The notes below the pieces were generated by a model that worked only from the letters and a program-made list of their open reading frames with translations, was not told where the DNA came from and did no database searches. Of a stretch of DNA of 64,000 nucleotides, positions 1 through 8,508 are shown in pieces (the first letter of the stretch is position 1; every line of letters begins with the position of its first letter). The position numbers and the translations under genes are program-made. The stretch comes from Thalassospira sp. (GTDB lineage Bacteria > Pseudomonadota > Alphaproteobacteria > Rhodospirillales > Thalassospiraceae). Location: contig NZ_JAUYHK010000021.1 of the NCBI RefSeq assembly GCF_030690045.1, positions 299,666 through 363,665 of the forward strand, read 5' to 3'.

Positions 1-2
1 CC

Positions 3-74
3 GAACGGCGGATGGACCGGGGGATTCGCACCGCCCTTGCCGGACATAATATTGACGATGTGGCCCGGCGCTAA
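3..74 (+). CDS. hscA: HscA (Fe-S cluster chaperone) C-terminal fragment, truncated by window start
   Basis: Frame 3 reads ERRMDRGIRTALAGHNIDDVARR*, resembling the HscA C-terminus (ARRMD..VRRALKGHSV..); followed by fdx and iscX. Confidence 0.75.
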   Translation, partial: ERRMDRGIRTALAGHNIDDVARR

Positions 75-176
75 CCCGCGACGGCACCGGCCGCAAAAAG
101 TTTTGATGTAATGTCTGTCCCGCACAGCATTGCGGATTGGGATCGAACAACAGACTTATCGAGGAGCAAGGCACCA

Positions 177-512
177 ATGCCTAAGATCGTATTTGTTGAT
201 ACCGACGGCACGGAAAAGGAATTCGAGGTCGCAGACGGCCTGTCCGTTCTCGAAGCCGCCCATAAAAATGGCATCGACCTTGAAGGGGCGTGCGAAGGGT
301 CACTGGCCTGTTCGACCTGCCATGTTGTGGTTGAGGGCGACTGGTTCGACAAGCTGGAAGAACCCAGCGAAGACGAGGAAGACATGCTTGATCTTGCCTT
401 TGGCCTGACCGAAACGTCACGGCTGGGTTGCCAGATCATCATGTCCGACGATCTGGACGGCCTGCGCGTGCGCCTGCCCGCGGCAACCCGCAACATGATG
501 GTCGATAAATAA
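177..512 (+). CDS. fdx: 2Fe-2S ferredoxin of the Isc system
   Basis: [18 protein letters not shown]...[12 protein letters not shown] motif; isc operon context; ATG at 177. Confidence 0.93.
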   Translation: MPKIVFVDTDGTEKEFEVADGLSVLEAAHKNGIDLEGACEGSLACSTCHVVVEGDWFDKLEEPSEDEEDMLDLAFGLTETSRLGCQIIMSDDLDGLRVRLPAATRNMMVDK

Positions 513-560
513 TCCGGGCTGCTGACAGCACGAACGGCAGAGACGGTAAAGGGGATCAAA

Positions 561-758
561 ATGCGCTGGACCGATATCAACGACATCGCCATCGAACTTG
601 AAGAAGCCCACCCGGACAAGGACAATGTCAATTTGCGGTTTACCGACCTGCATAAATGGATTTGCGCCTTGCCCGGTTTCGATGACGATCCGGAAAAATC
701 CAACGAAAAAATCCTTGAAGCCATCCAGATGGCCTGGATTGACGAACGCGACGATTGA
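561..758 (+). CDS. iscX: Fe-S cluster assembly protein IscX
   Basis: MRWTDINDIAIELEEAHPDKDNVNLRFTDLHKWI...FDDDPEKSNEKILEAIQMAWIDE is typical IscX. Confidence 0.95.
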   Translation: MRWTDINDIAIELEEAHPDKDNVNLRFTDLHKWICALPGFDDDPEKSNEKILEAIQMAWIDERDD

Positions 759-784
759 CCGCGCAAGACGTATTTCAGACATCA

Positions 785-818
785 CCAGCCCGCCCTGATC
801 TGCGGGCTGGTTTGTTTT
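785..818 (+). terminator. Rho-independent terminator after iscX
   Basis: CCAGCCCGC-ccctgatct-GCGGGCTGG followed by TTTGTTTT. Confidence 0.8.
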
Positions 819-844
819 GGGGCCACACCCAAAGGAATGGGGAC

Positions 845-1543
845 ATGACCGAAACCTTCACCGATATCATCCCGCCACACAGCCTGTTTGGCCGCCTGCG
901 GGCCAAGGCCCCCGATGCCTGGCAGGCCTATGTCTGCCATGAATTTGTCCGCAAACTGGGCGATGGCACCTTGTCCGGGGCGGCGTTCAAACATTATCTG
1001 GTGCAGGATTATCTGTTTCTGATCCAGTTTGCGCGGGCCTATGCGCTGGCGGTCTACAAGGCCGATGATCTGACCGCAATGCGGCAGTTTTCCGGCATTG
1101 TGCATGCCATCCTCGATATGGAAATGAGCCTGCATCTGGAATTTTGCGCCGGGTGGGGCCTGTCCGAGGCCGATATTGTCGCCATGCCCGAATCCCGTGC
1201 GACCGTGACCTATACCCGCTATGTGCTGGAAAAAGGCATGCAGGGCGATGTGGTGGACCTTCAGGTTGCCCTGATGCCCTGTATGGTGGGCTATGCCGAA
1301 ATCGCAAACCGCCTGATCGCCGATCCTGCTACAAGGCTGGATGGCAACCCGTACCGCGCCTGGATCGAAATGTATGCTTCTGCCGAATTTCAGGATGTGG
1401 CAAAGGCCGAAATCAGCCTGCTGGACCATGCCGCCGCCCAACGCGGGGCCGAAGGCCGCATCGCCGGACTGACCGAAACCTTTGCCAAAGCCTCGCAGTT
1501 GGAGGCCGATTTCTGGCAGATGGGGCTTGATCTGGCAAAATAG
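845..1543 (+). CDS. tenA: TenA family protein (thiaminase II / aminopyrimidine aminohydrolase-like)
   Basis: FVRKLGDGTLSGAAFKHYLVQDYLFLIQFARAYA and C-terminal ASQLEADFWQMGL are TenA-like. Confidence 0.9.
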   Translation: MTETFTDIIPPHSLFGRLRAKAPDAWQAYVCHEFVRKLGDGTLSGAAFKHYLVQDYLFLIQFARAYALAVYKADDLTAMRQFSGIVHAILDMEMSLHLEFCAGWGLSEADIVAMPESRATVTYTRYVLEKGMQGDVVDLQVALMPCMVGYAEIANRLIADPATRLDGNPYRAWIEMYASAEFQDVAKAEISLLDHAAAQRGAEGRIAGLTETFAKASQLEADFWQMGLDLAK

Positions 1544-1630
1544 GCGCAGATGCCTTATATGAGTGCGAACATGCTTTCTGGGCTGGTTAAAACCGCCCGG
1601 TTTGTTGATCTGTCCCCGCTTTGCTCCTCC

Positions 1631-1729
1631 CGTCATTCCGGGCGAAGCAAAGCGCAGACCCGGAATCCATTTTGCCGCACGTCGCGGCATACCGGGTAAA
1701 GCTGGATTCCCGCCTTCGCGGGAATGACG
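1631..1729. repeat. Nested palindromic intergenic repeat (CGTCATTCC ... GGAATGACG)
   Basis: Outer arms CGTCATTCC / GGAATGACG and inner arms GGAATCCA / TGGATTCC; each half is itself a hairpin (CATTCCGGGC..GACCCGGAATC; GATTCCCGCcttcGCGGGAATG). Confidence 0.8.
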
Positions 1730-1835
1730 CGGGGACGAGGATCACAACCCGGACGCCGATCCCGGTCTCGGTCTGCCGCTATTTTACATCAACTTCTTGT
1801 CGCTGCGGCCTTGACCCGCAGATGGGTAGGAAAAC

Positions 1836-3029
1836 ATGAACTCTCTTGGCTTTGACAAAGCCCCGAATGAAACCCGCGTGGTGGTTGCCATGTCGGGCGG
1901 GGTCGATAGTTCCGCCGTGGCGGCCCTTCTGAAATCCGAAGGCTACGACGTGGTCGGCATCACGCTCCAGCTTTATGACATGGGCGCGAATGCCCCGTCG
2001 CGGGCCAAATCCTGCTGTGCCGGGCGCGATATTTATGATGCGCGCAAGGTGGCCGAGGATATCGACATTCCCTATTATGTCCTCGATTATGAAAGCCGCT
2101 TTCGCGAGGAAGTGATCGACGATTTCGCCGATACCTATTTGCGCGGCGAAACGCCGATCCCGTGTGTGAAATGCAATCAGACGGTCAAATTCCGCGATTT
2201 GCTCGATACCGCCCATGATCTGGGCGCCGATTGCATGGCGACCGGCCATTATGTGCAGCGCAAACTGGGCGCCAATGGCGGATCGGAATTGCACCGGGCG
2301 GCCGATGCCAACCGCGATCAAAGCTATTTCTTGTTTACCACGACACAGGAACAGCTTGATTTCCTGCGCTTTCCCTTGGGCCATCTGACCAGCAAGGCCG
2401 AAACCCGCGCCCTTGCGGCCCGGTTCGGCCTCGAAGTCGCGGACAAGCCCGACAGTCAGGATATCTGCTTTGTCCCCGATGGAAAATATGCCCGTCTGGT
2501 CGAAAAACTGCGGCCCGAGGCAGGCGAACCGGGCCAGATTGTCGATCTGGCGGGCAATGTTCTGGGCGATCATCGCGGCCTGATCCATTACACGGTTGGC
2601 CAGCGGCGCGGTTTGAATATCGGCGGCACCGAAGAACCGCTTTATGTCGTCAAACTGGTGCCCGAAACCCGCCATGTCGTGGTCGGGCCCAAGGCCGCCC
2701 TTGCCAAACAGACGGTCTGGATCAAGCAGGTGAACTGGCTGGCCGGGGCGGACATTCCCGAAACCGGGATCGAGGTCGAGGTCAAATTGCGCTCCGCCAT
2801 GCAACCCGCCGCCGCAACAATTTATCCGGCCGGGCCGGGCGCGGCACGGGTGGATTTGCACAGCCCGCAATTTGGCATCGCACCGGGGCAGGCGGGCGTG
2901 TTTTATCAGGGCGACCGCGTTCTGGGCGGCGGCTGGATCACCCGGCGCGAGGCGGATCACGCAGACCCGGCATCCGCAAGCCCGGCAACGTCGGCACGCC
3001 CTCCGGCAAACCTGCCCGGCGCGGCATAA
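1836..3029 (+). CDS. mnmA: tRNA-specific 2-thiouridylase MnmA
   Basis: [54 protein letters not shown] motifs. Confidence 0.97.
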   Translation: MNSLGFDKAPNETRVVVAMSGGVDSSAVAALLKSEGYDVVGITLQLYDMGANAPSRAKSCCAGRDIYDARKVAEDIDIPYYVLDYESRFREEVIDDFADTYLRGETPIPCVKCNQTVKFRDLLDTAHDLGADCMATGHYVQRKLGANGGSELHRAADANRDQSYFLFTTTQEQLDFLRFPLGHLTSKAETRALAARFGLEVADKPDSQDICFVPDGKYARLVEKLRPEAGEPGQIVDLAGNVLGDHRGLIHYTVGQRRGLNIGGTEEPLYVVKLVPETRHVVVGPKAALAKQTVWIKQVNWLAGADIPETGIEVEVKLRSAMQPAAATIYPAGPGAARVDLHSPQFGIAPGQAGVFYQGDRVLGGGWITRREADHADPASASPATSARPPANLPGAA

Positions 3030-3188
3030 ACCGCGCCTTGCCCCGGATTGCCGGGGCCGGTTTCCGGGGCGGTGCCAGAACACATGCTTTTTTGCAGGGA
3101 TCGGCAAAAAGGCGCTTGACGGGGCGGGTTCCCTGACGTAAAAACCGCCCCGTTCCAACATCTTCGGAACCCGCAGAAAACATCCTGT

Positions 3189-3265
3189 GGCCGAGTAGCT
3201 CAGCTGGTTAGAGCAGCGGAATCATAATCCGCGTGTCGGGGGTTCGAGTCCCTCCTCGGCTACCA
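3189..3265 (+). tRNA. tRNA-Met (CAT), elongator-like
   Basis: Cloverleaf with anticodon loop ATCATAA, T-arm GGTTCGAGTCC, encoded CCA. Confidence 0.95.
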
Positions 3266-3273
3266 TTTAGAAA

Positions 3274-3306
3274 CCTCCTCAAGGCTTTGCCTGAGGGGGT
3301 TTTTTG
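3274..3306 (+). terminator. Rho-independent terminator after tRNA-Met
   Basis: CCTCCTCAAGGCtttGCCTGAGGGGG followed by a T-run. Confidence 0.8.
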
Positions 3307-3460
3307 TTGTTTTTCGGGGGTGGGTTTTTACTTCACCCTCGTTAAGTGAGACGTTGCTGGAAAGGGCAGAAAATATACCTGCCCCTTTTTCTGCGATTTA
3401 GCAGCACCATTTCGGGTGGAGTATCAGTGTCGTTGGTGTGCAGAAAAATGCGTCTTTGGG

Positions 3461-3940
3461 CTAGGAGAGGTCACTGTCAACAAGTTCCCAGCCTTTCGCT
3501 AGCCACCCTTGTTGGGATTTTTCCAGCATCTCGGCAACAGGGATGGCATAGCCAGCAAATGTGTCGGTCGTTCCATCCTTCATTGCGACGACAAGGTCGT
3601 ATTGTTCGCCACCCAATGCCGTAATGAGCGCCTGTCCACCACCTGCCACACTGCCTGAAGATATAAACACATTCGCGACGTTGCTTTGGGTCGCCATTGT
3701 CGCACCGGCGAATGTCATCATGTAACCAAGGCCCGCTTGTTTGGGATTGGTTGTCATATAACCATCTTGTGCAATCCAGCCTTCCGGAATTTTGCTGAAC
3801 TTGTCATCGCTTGTTGACAGTGTATAGGTGAACTCAAGCGATGATTCCTGTTTGGCATCTCCGTCAAATATTCCGATCAGACCAGCACCTTGTGGCGTGA
3901 TCTCAAAGCTATGCAAACCGTCTTTTGTCTTGAATTTCAT
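3461..3940 (-). CDS. Hypothetical protein
   Basis: ORF MKFKTKDGLHSFEITPQGAGLIGIFDGDAK...; no family recognised; internal start chosen at 3940. Confidence 0.6.
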   Translation of the reverse strand: MKFKTKDGLHSFEITPQGAGLIGIFDGDAKQESSLEFTYTLSTSDDKFSKIPEGWIAQDGYMTTNPKQAGLGYMMTFAGATMATQSNVANVFISSGSVAGGGQALITALGGEQYDLVVAMKDGTTDTFAGYAIPVAEMLEKSQQGWLAKGWELVDSDLS

Positions 3941-4125
3941 TTGGACCTCTTTGCCGCTAGAATTGGTTTTGCGTGCAAAGACGGGGTTTGAGCGCGATTG
4001 TGAAACCGTCACATGGTGCTGCAATGAGTCCTGCCTCTAAGATGCCGGGACTAAACAACTGGTCATGTTAACCTCAAAATAAGTAAGACGGATATATTGC
4101 AGTTTTTTAATTATTTATTGATTAT

Positions 4126-4926
4126 TTACGGGTTTTTTGATTTTTTTTCTATCAAAAACTCTGCTGGGTAAATGTCTCCAAATGGGTCTTCTACGGGGCA
4201 TTTCATTAATATTGATATATCAATAAATTCTATTTCTTCTTCTATTTTATTTTTCGTATTCTGAATTTCTATAAATCCATCCATATGATATTCTATATGT
4301 GTACTTTTTATTATTGAGGTGCTTGGTGGATAAATTGTCTGATCAACATGTTCATATTTTGTGGTATCATATATTTCATTTTTTCTTATTTCTATAAAAA
4401 AATCAAATTCTTTAACTATTCTTTCAACAAGATAGTTTGACAGATTAGATCTGTAAATTATTATTGAATGAAAAAATCTATAAATAGAATCTGTTATTTC
4501 TGATATATGTTTGTTATTAAAGTTTTTAAAGTAATAATCTATGTTTGGCTGATGTAGTAGTTTGTTCATATTATCTATGCTTTTTATTACATTGTATTTT
4601 ATATTTTTAAAATATAAACTTGATATTTCTTCAAGAAATTTTTCCGGTATCCCTCCGTGGATACAAAACATAGCACGTTGATTTCGTGTTGGCTTTCCAT
4701 TGGTGTCTTTGTTAGGGATGAACCAAGAGCAATTTTTAACTTCATTGTCTGGTGCTTGCGAATGTAGTGCGCGTTCAATCAAGATTCTCATAGCCGTTGC
4801 AAAGAAGCTGGCTCGTAAAGGATTGTTTGTGTCATTTAGTGCATGTTGAGCTCCCTCTATGGCTTGCTTCGAATAAGTGTCAGAAACAACGGATACCAAA
4901 TTTTTAAGCCTCGGGTCAGTGGGCAT
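4126..4926 (-). CDS. AT-rich accessory gene; candidate predicted pPIWI-associating nuclease-family protein (group 2-like)
   Basis: NPLRASFFATAMRILIERALHSQAPDNEVKNCSWFIPNKDTNGKPTRNQRAMFCIHGGIPEKF...NMNKLLHQ resembles the remembered family pattern; base composition far more AT-rich than neighbours; starts 2 bp after the MuF-like stop codon. Confidence 0.45.
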   Translation of the reverse strand: MPTDPRLKNLVSVVSDTYSKQAIEGAQHALNDTNNPLRASFFATAMRILIERALHSQAPDNEVKNCSWFIPNKDTNGKPTRNQRAMFCIHGGIPEKFLEEISSLYFKNIKYNVIKSIDNMNKLLHQPNIDYYFKNFNNKHISEITDSIYRFFHSIIIYRSNLSNYLVERIVKEFDFFIEIRKNEIYDTTKYEHVDQTIYPPSTSIIKSTHIEYHMDGFIEIQNTKNKIEEEIEFIDISILMKCPVEDPFGDIYPAEFLIEKKSKNP

Positions 4927-4928
4927 GG

Positions 4929-5141
4929 CTATTCTCCAAAATTGGTGGGGTGAAGTTTTGAAAGCTCTGCAATTGAAAGTTGTTTCGATGAGGTTGCCAC
5001 GGCGGACAAGAGAAGTCCACGCCGGAAAGCGACGGTCAATGTTGGGCCAAGGGCTTCTTCCTGATATTCACGGCTTTGGCGCTTGAGCCAGTCCGAGTAG
5101 GACCAGGCGGCGGGGACTGGGCCGTTCTGTGATGCCTATTA
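4929..5141 (-). pseudogene. C-terminal part of phage MuF-like minor head protein gene, separated by an IS insertion
   Basis: Minus-strand read ASQNGPVPAAWSYSDWLKRQSREYQEEALGPTLTVAFRRGLLLSA...IAELSKLHPTNFGE*, like the WLKRQ...LG...LFR tail of MuF-type proteins. Confidence 0.65.
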
Positions 5142-6189
5142 GAGCGTCAGGCAAGAAGTGTAAATCGTGGGATTCCCTTTTTAATCGAAGCGTGATTCCC
5201 TGTGAGCAGGAGGAGCTCAATGGGAAAATCGATTTCATCAGATATGCGTCTTCGGATGGTGCGTGGCATTGCGTCTGGCAAGTCGCGGCGGGCGATTGCG
5301 GCACAGTTCGAGGTCGCTCCGTCGACGGCGGTGCGGGTGCAGGCCCGCTACGCAGCCACCGGGTCGGTCGAGCCGGCGCGACAGGGCCGTCCTCGGGGAT
5401 CGGGAAAGCTTACGCCTTTTCGGCAGGCGATTGTCGCGAAGGTGCAGGCGAGGCCCGATATTACGATGCCGGAGCTTGCTGTATGGCTTGAGGCCGGGCA
5501 CGGCTTGAGCGTGGACCCGTCGAACCTGTCCAAATTTCTGTGCCGGGAAGGCTTCAGCTATAAAAAAACGCTGCTGGCCTCGGAGAAAGAACGCTCCGAT
5601 GTGAGGGCAGCGCGTTGTGAATGGCGCAAAGGCCGCCAACCCTTGATGCGCCGCCAGCCCGAGCGGTTCGTCTTCGTCGACGAAACCAGCGTGAAGACCA
5701 ATATGACCCCGCTGCGCGGACGCAGCCTGTGCGGGGAACGCCTGCTTGCTGACGCGCCCTTCGGCAAATGGCGGACCCAGACCTTCATTGCGGGTTTGCG
5801 ATGTCATGAACTCGTGGCTCCCTGGACCATTGAAGGAGCGATGGACGGTGCAGCCTTCGACATCTATATCCGCACACAGCTTGCACCGACCCTGTCTCCC
5901 GGCGATGTCGTCATCCTCGACAACCTCAACGTCCACAAGAGCCCTCGGGCCGCCGAAGCGCTTGCAGAACAGGGCGCATTCTTCCTCTTCCTGCCGAAGT
6001 ATTCTCCCGATCTCAACCCGATCGAAATGGCATTTGCCAAGCTCAAAATGCATTTACGCAAGGCAGCCGCACGCACCTACGATGAACTTTGGCGCGCCAT
6101 CGGAGATATCTGCGACCTGTTCGAGCCTCAGGAATGCTGGAACTACCTCAAAAAGGCCGGATATGTTGCAGATTAATCACCCGATGCTC
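5142..6189 (+). mobile_element. IS630-family insertion sequence (about 1.05 kb)
   Basis: Intact DDE transposase; imperfect terminal repeats GAGCGTCAGG / (reverse complement of right end) GAGCATCGGG; flanked by TA on both sides. Confidence 0.88.
5220..6176 (+). CDS. IS630 family transposase
   Basis: MGKSISSDMRLRMVRGIASGKSRRAIAAQF...FVDETSVKTNM...VVILDNLNVHKS...LPKYSPDLNPIEMAFAKLK (DDE motifs); RBS AGGAGGAGCTCA. Confidence 0.95.
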   Translation: MGKSISSDMRLRMVRGIASGKSRRAIAAQFEVAPSTAVRVQARYAATGSVEPARQGRPRGSGKLTPFRQAIVAKVQARPDITMPELAVWLEAGHGLSVDPSNLSKFLCREGFSYKKTLLASEKERSDVRAARCEWRKGRQPLMRRQPERFVFVDETSVKTNMTPLRGRSLCGERLLADAPFGKWRTQTFIAGLRCHELVAPWTIEGAMDGAAFDIYIRTQLAPTLSPGDVVILDNLNVHKSPRAAEALAEQGAFFLFLPKYSPDLNPIEMAFAKLKMHLRKAAARTYDELWRAIGDICDLFEPQECWNYLKKAGYVAD

Positions 6190-6191
6190 TA

Positions 6192-6449
6192 GCCGACCGG
6201 TAGGCTAGGAAGGTCGATAATGGGGATCAACACAGATCGGCAATTCGGGTATAAAGGAGGCCTAAAGGCCGCAATCTCGGGATCATCAAGGCGGAAACGA
6301 CGACCACTGGCAGTCATGCATGTCCGGCTGGTTCGAAGATCCAAGACCGCAAGGAATTCCAGCCAATCGATCACGTCCGCATTTGCTTGATATGTGGCGT
6401 ACTTGGCCCTGTCACCAGTGTCGGCCATCATCGTGCGGGCAAGGGATTC
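6192..6449 (-). pseudogene. Internal fragment of phage MuF-like minor head protein gene
   Basis: ESLARTMMADTGDRAKYATYQANADVIDWLEFLAVLDLRTSRTCMTASGRRFRLDDPEIAAFRPPLYPNCRSVLIPI, matching the D.RT..C....G..F....P......PP..PNCR motif of MuF-type proteins. Confidence 0.65.
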
Positions 6450-6875
6450 CCCGCCGCCGCAAGTCCACCGCCCGGCCTTCGTCCTCCCGCAACCGCACCC
6501 GCTGCACCCGTCGCAACAGGGCCGTCCGCTTGCGCCGGTTCGGTGGCAAAGGGCAGGTCCTCCCCCCCCAAACGCCTGCCTGTCCCGTGAAGACGGAAAA
6601 CCGGACAGCGGTCCAGCACAGCCCAAAGCCACCGCCGGGCCGCAAACCATCCGTCGCCCGATGACCACCGGCCTGTGCCGGGGGATGGCAGGCGACGGCC
6701 ATACAAGGCGGATTCCGGGCATCTGCCGGGTATCCGCCGCCGCACGGTCGGGTCCTTGCCCGACACCGGCCACCAACCCCGGCAATACCGGGCGTTGCCG
6801 GATCATGTCAGGAGAGATTCCGGGCAGGCAGGTCACCGACAAGGCGCAACTCGGGCGTCTTGACCAATGGCCGGG

Positions 6876-6977
6876 TTAGACCGCCCGCGCACTGCCTCCG
6901 TAATGACATTTCCACGCGCCGGTTATGGTCCGGTGGGGGTGCCTTCCGGTCTGTCTGTTTTTATGCCGCTGCATCAT
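6876..6977 (-). CDS. Short ORF (33 aa) downstream of SOS leader copy 1, probably a truncated or decayed gene
   Basis: MMQRHKNRQTGRHPHRTITGAWKCHYGGSARAV*; the first codons match the MMQRYMDRQ start in copy 2. Confidence 0.4.
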   Translation of the reverse strand: MMQRHKNRQTGRHPHRTITGAWKCHYGGSARAV

Positions 6978-7005
6978 CGTTGCCTCTTTCCATTGCCGCC
7001 AAACG

Positions 7006-7039
7006 CAAAAACCCGCAAGGCACAAGGCTTTGCGGGTTT
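7006..7039 (-). terminator. Leader hairpin/terminator of SOS module copy 1
   Basis: Minus strand AAACCCGCAAAGC-cttgt-GCCTTGCGGGTTTTT. Confidence 0.7.
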
Positions 7040-7070
7040 GTCCGGGCGTAATTGTCCCGTTGATTTTTCT

Positions 7071-7103
7071 CTTATGCCACAGCTAAAAGAACAAATCAAG
7101 AAC
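7071..7103 (-). promoter_or_regulatory. LexA (SOS) box overlapping -35, plus -10
   Basis: Minus strand GTTCTTGATTTGTTC (7089..7103) = GTTC-N7-GTTC; TTGATT-17 bp-CATAAG. Confidence 0.75.
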
Positions 7104-7190
7104 TTTTTTCAAAAATCTTGCGGGGGCCTGATGGCCCTCATTTTTGCGGTATCTGGCGGGCAGGAGGGGGCAGCAGGATGCGAAAACAGC

Positions 7191-7403
7191 CTATGCCTTT
7201 TTCAGAAATTCGGTTTTCAGGACAATCGTGGTTTTGCCGTTGCGGCATTCCACTTCGCTGTCCTTGTTGGTCAGGCGGACATTCTTCATCACCGTGCCGC
7301 GTTTGAGCGTCGTGGACGTGCCCTTGACCTTGAGGTCCTTGATCAGGGTGACGGAATCACCGTCATTCAATTCGGTGCCGTTGCTGTCTTTCACGTCGCT
7401 CAT
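7191..7403 (-). CDS. PhnA/YjdM-domain small protein
   Basis: DSNGTELNDGDSVTLIKDLKVKGTSTTLKRGTVMKNVRLTNKDSEVEC matches the PhnA C-terminal domain. Confidence 0.85.
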   Translation of the reverse strand: MSDVKDSNGTELNDGDSVTLIKDLKVKGTSTTLKRGTVMKNVRLTNKDSEVECRNGKTTIVLKTEFLKKA

Positions 7404-7465
7404 ATCGTCTTCCTGTATCCGGGTGTGATCTGCTTCATAGCATCTGTGCGCAGCACCCTATCCAT

Positions 7466-8416
7466 TCACCGTCCCCAGGAAAAGGAAAATCTGCCACAAA
7501 ACCGGGTGATGGCATGCCGCAATCGCCCGTCAATAACCGCAAGTGCAAGCCCGATCACCGCCATGCCATAAAGATGCCGGGGCAGCAGAATTTCACCCAG
7601 AAAACTGACGCCAAGCAATATGGCGCTGACCGGAATCAGAAACGTCACCAGCGACAGATTGCGCGCCCCGGCCCGTTGCAACAGCCGAAAATAAATCACA
7701 TAGGCCAGCGCTGTTGAAAAAACCGCAATGCCAAACACCGCAAGAATCGTTGCCATGCCGGGCATCGGCAAGCGCCACGGCGCATCAATCAACACACATA
7801 GCGGGATCAGCATCACGGTGCTGGCGCTGACCTGTCCGGCGGCGGTAATCAGGGGCGGTACATCGCGAAACCGGCGGCCAAATACCGCGGCACAACCATA
7901 AGACAGGGCGGCAGCCAGAACCGCGAGGGACCCGGCCAGATCGGCGGTTTTGAAACTGTCCGGCCCCAGAACAATCGCCACCCCGATCATGCCGGTGATG
8001 ATGCCGATGGCGCGGTTGCGGGTCAGTTTTTCATCACGGGTCGCCAGATGGGCGACCAGAATGGTGAATAACGGTGTCGTGGCATTGAGAATGGCGGCAA
8101 GGCCGCTGGCGATATGGGTTTGTCCCCAGACAATCAGCGAAAACGGCACCAGATTGTTCAAAAAACCCATGATCAGAAACCCAAGCCAGATGCGCCGGTC
8201 CCGCGGCAGGGCAAGGCGGCGCAACATGACAATCCACCACAGGATCAGGGCGGCATGGCTGACGCGGCCCAGAACAAGGGTAAAGGGCGGCAATTCGCGC
8301 AGGGCGATTTCGGTAAAGAAAAATGACCCGCCCCATAAAAACGATAACAGAATCAACAAAAGCCAGTCCTGTGCGGCCATTGTCGGGTCGGGGTTCGGGC
8401 GGCTGATATGTGTCAT
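7466..8416 (-). CDS. EamA/DMT family transporter
   Basis: Two EamA repeats, LLSFLWGGSFFFTEIAL...; internal ATG at 8416 preferred. Confidence 0.9.
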   Translation of the reverse strand: MTHISRPNPDPTMAAQDWLLLILLSFLWGGSFFFTEIALRELPPFTLVLGRVSHAALILWWIVMLRRLALPRDRRIWLGFLIMGFLNNLVPFSLIVWGQTHIASGLAAILNATTPLFTILVAHLATRDEKLTRNRAIGIITGMIGVAIVLGPDSFKTADLAGSLAVLAAALSYGCAAVFGRRFRDVPPLITAAGQVSASTVMLIPLCVLIDAPWRLPMPGMATILAVFGIAVFSTALAYVIYFRLLQRAGARNLSLVTFLIPVSAILLGVSFLGEILLPRHLYGMAVIGLALAVIDGRLRHAITRFCGRFSFSWGR

Positions 8417-8508
8417 GAAGAATGTCCCTGAACTGCAATTGCCACAGTTTAGGGCAGGGGCCCCAGGTCCGCTGGCCAGATTCGGACCTGTACCCCGGCC
8501 CACAGGGA

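Larger units (their letters stand above)
6952..7117 (-). repeat. Inverted copy 1 of LexA-box promoter/leader/hairpin/start-codon module
   Basis: Reverse complement aligns almost base for base with 63809..63975. Confidence 0.9.

Noticed and set aside
760-844. TPP riboswitch upstream of tenA
   Set aside because: No THI-box-like sequence; the only structure is the iscX terminator.
782-1690. 302-aa antisense ORF over tenA (and similar long antisense ORFs over mnmA, gyrA, the TPP enzyme gene and others)
   Set aside because: Low-complexity GC-rich antisense frames opposite clear genes; no recognisable domain.
6428-6842. Degraded ISL3-type transposase, from RKRTALLRRVQRVRLREDEGRAVDLRRRGIPCPHD in a minus frame
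   Set aside because: The resemblance is weak, and its C-terminal part overlaps, in another frame, the better MuF-like match (ESLARTMMADTGDRAKYATYQANADVI). I could not support a transposase.
6450-6880. Several overlapping ORFs on both strands in GC-rich DNA
   Set aside because: All frames are open because of high GC; compositions are Arg/Pro/Gly-rich and look like noise. May be a decayed paralog of the gene beyond 64000, which cannot be tested here.
3189-7100. tRNA-Met as integrase att site for the island
   Set aside because: No integrase gene and no second copy of the tRNA 3' end was found by eye.
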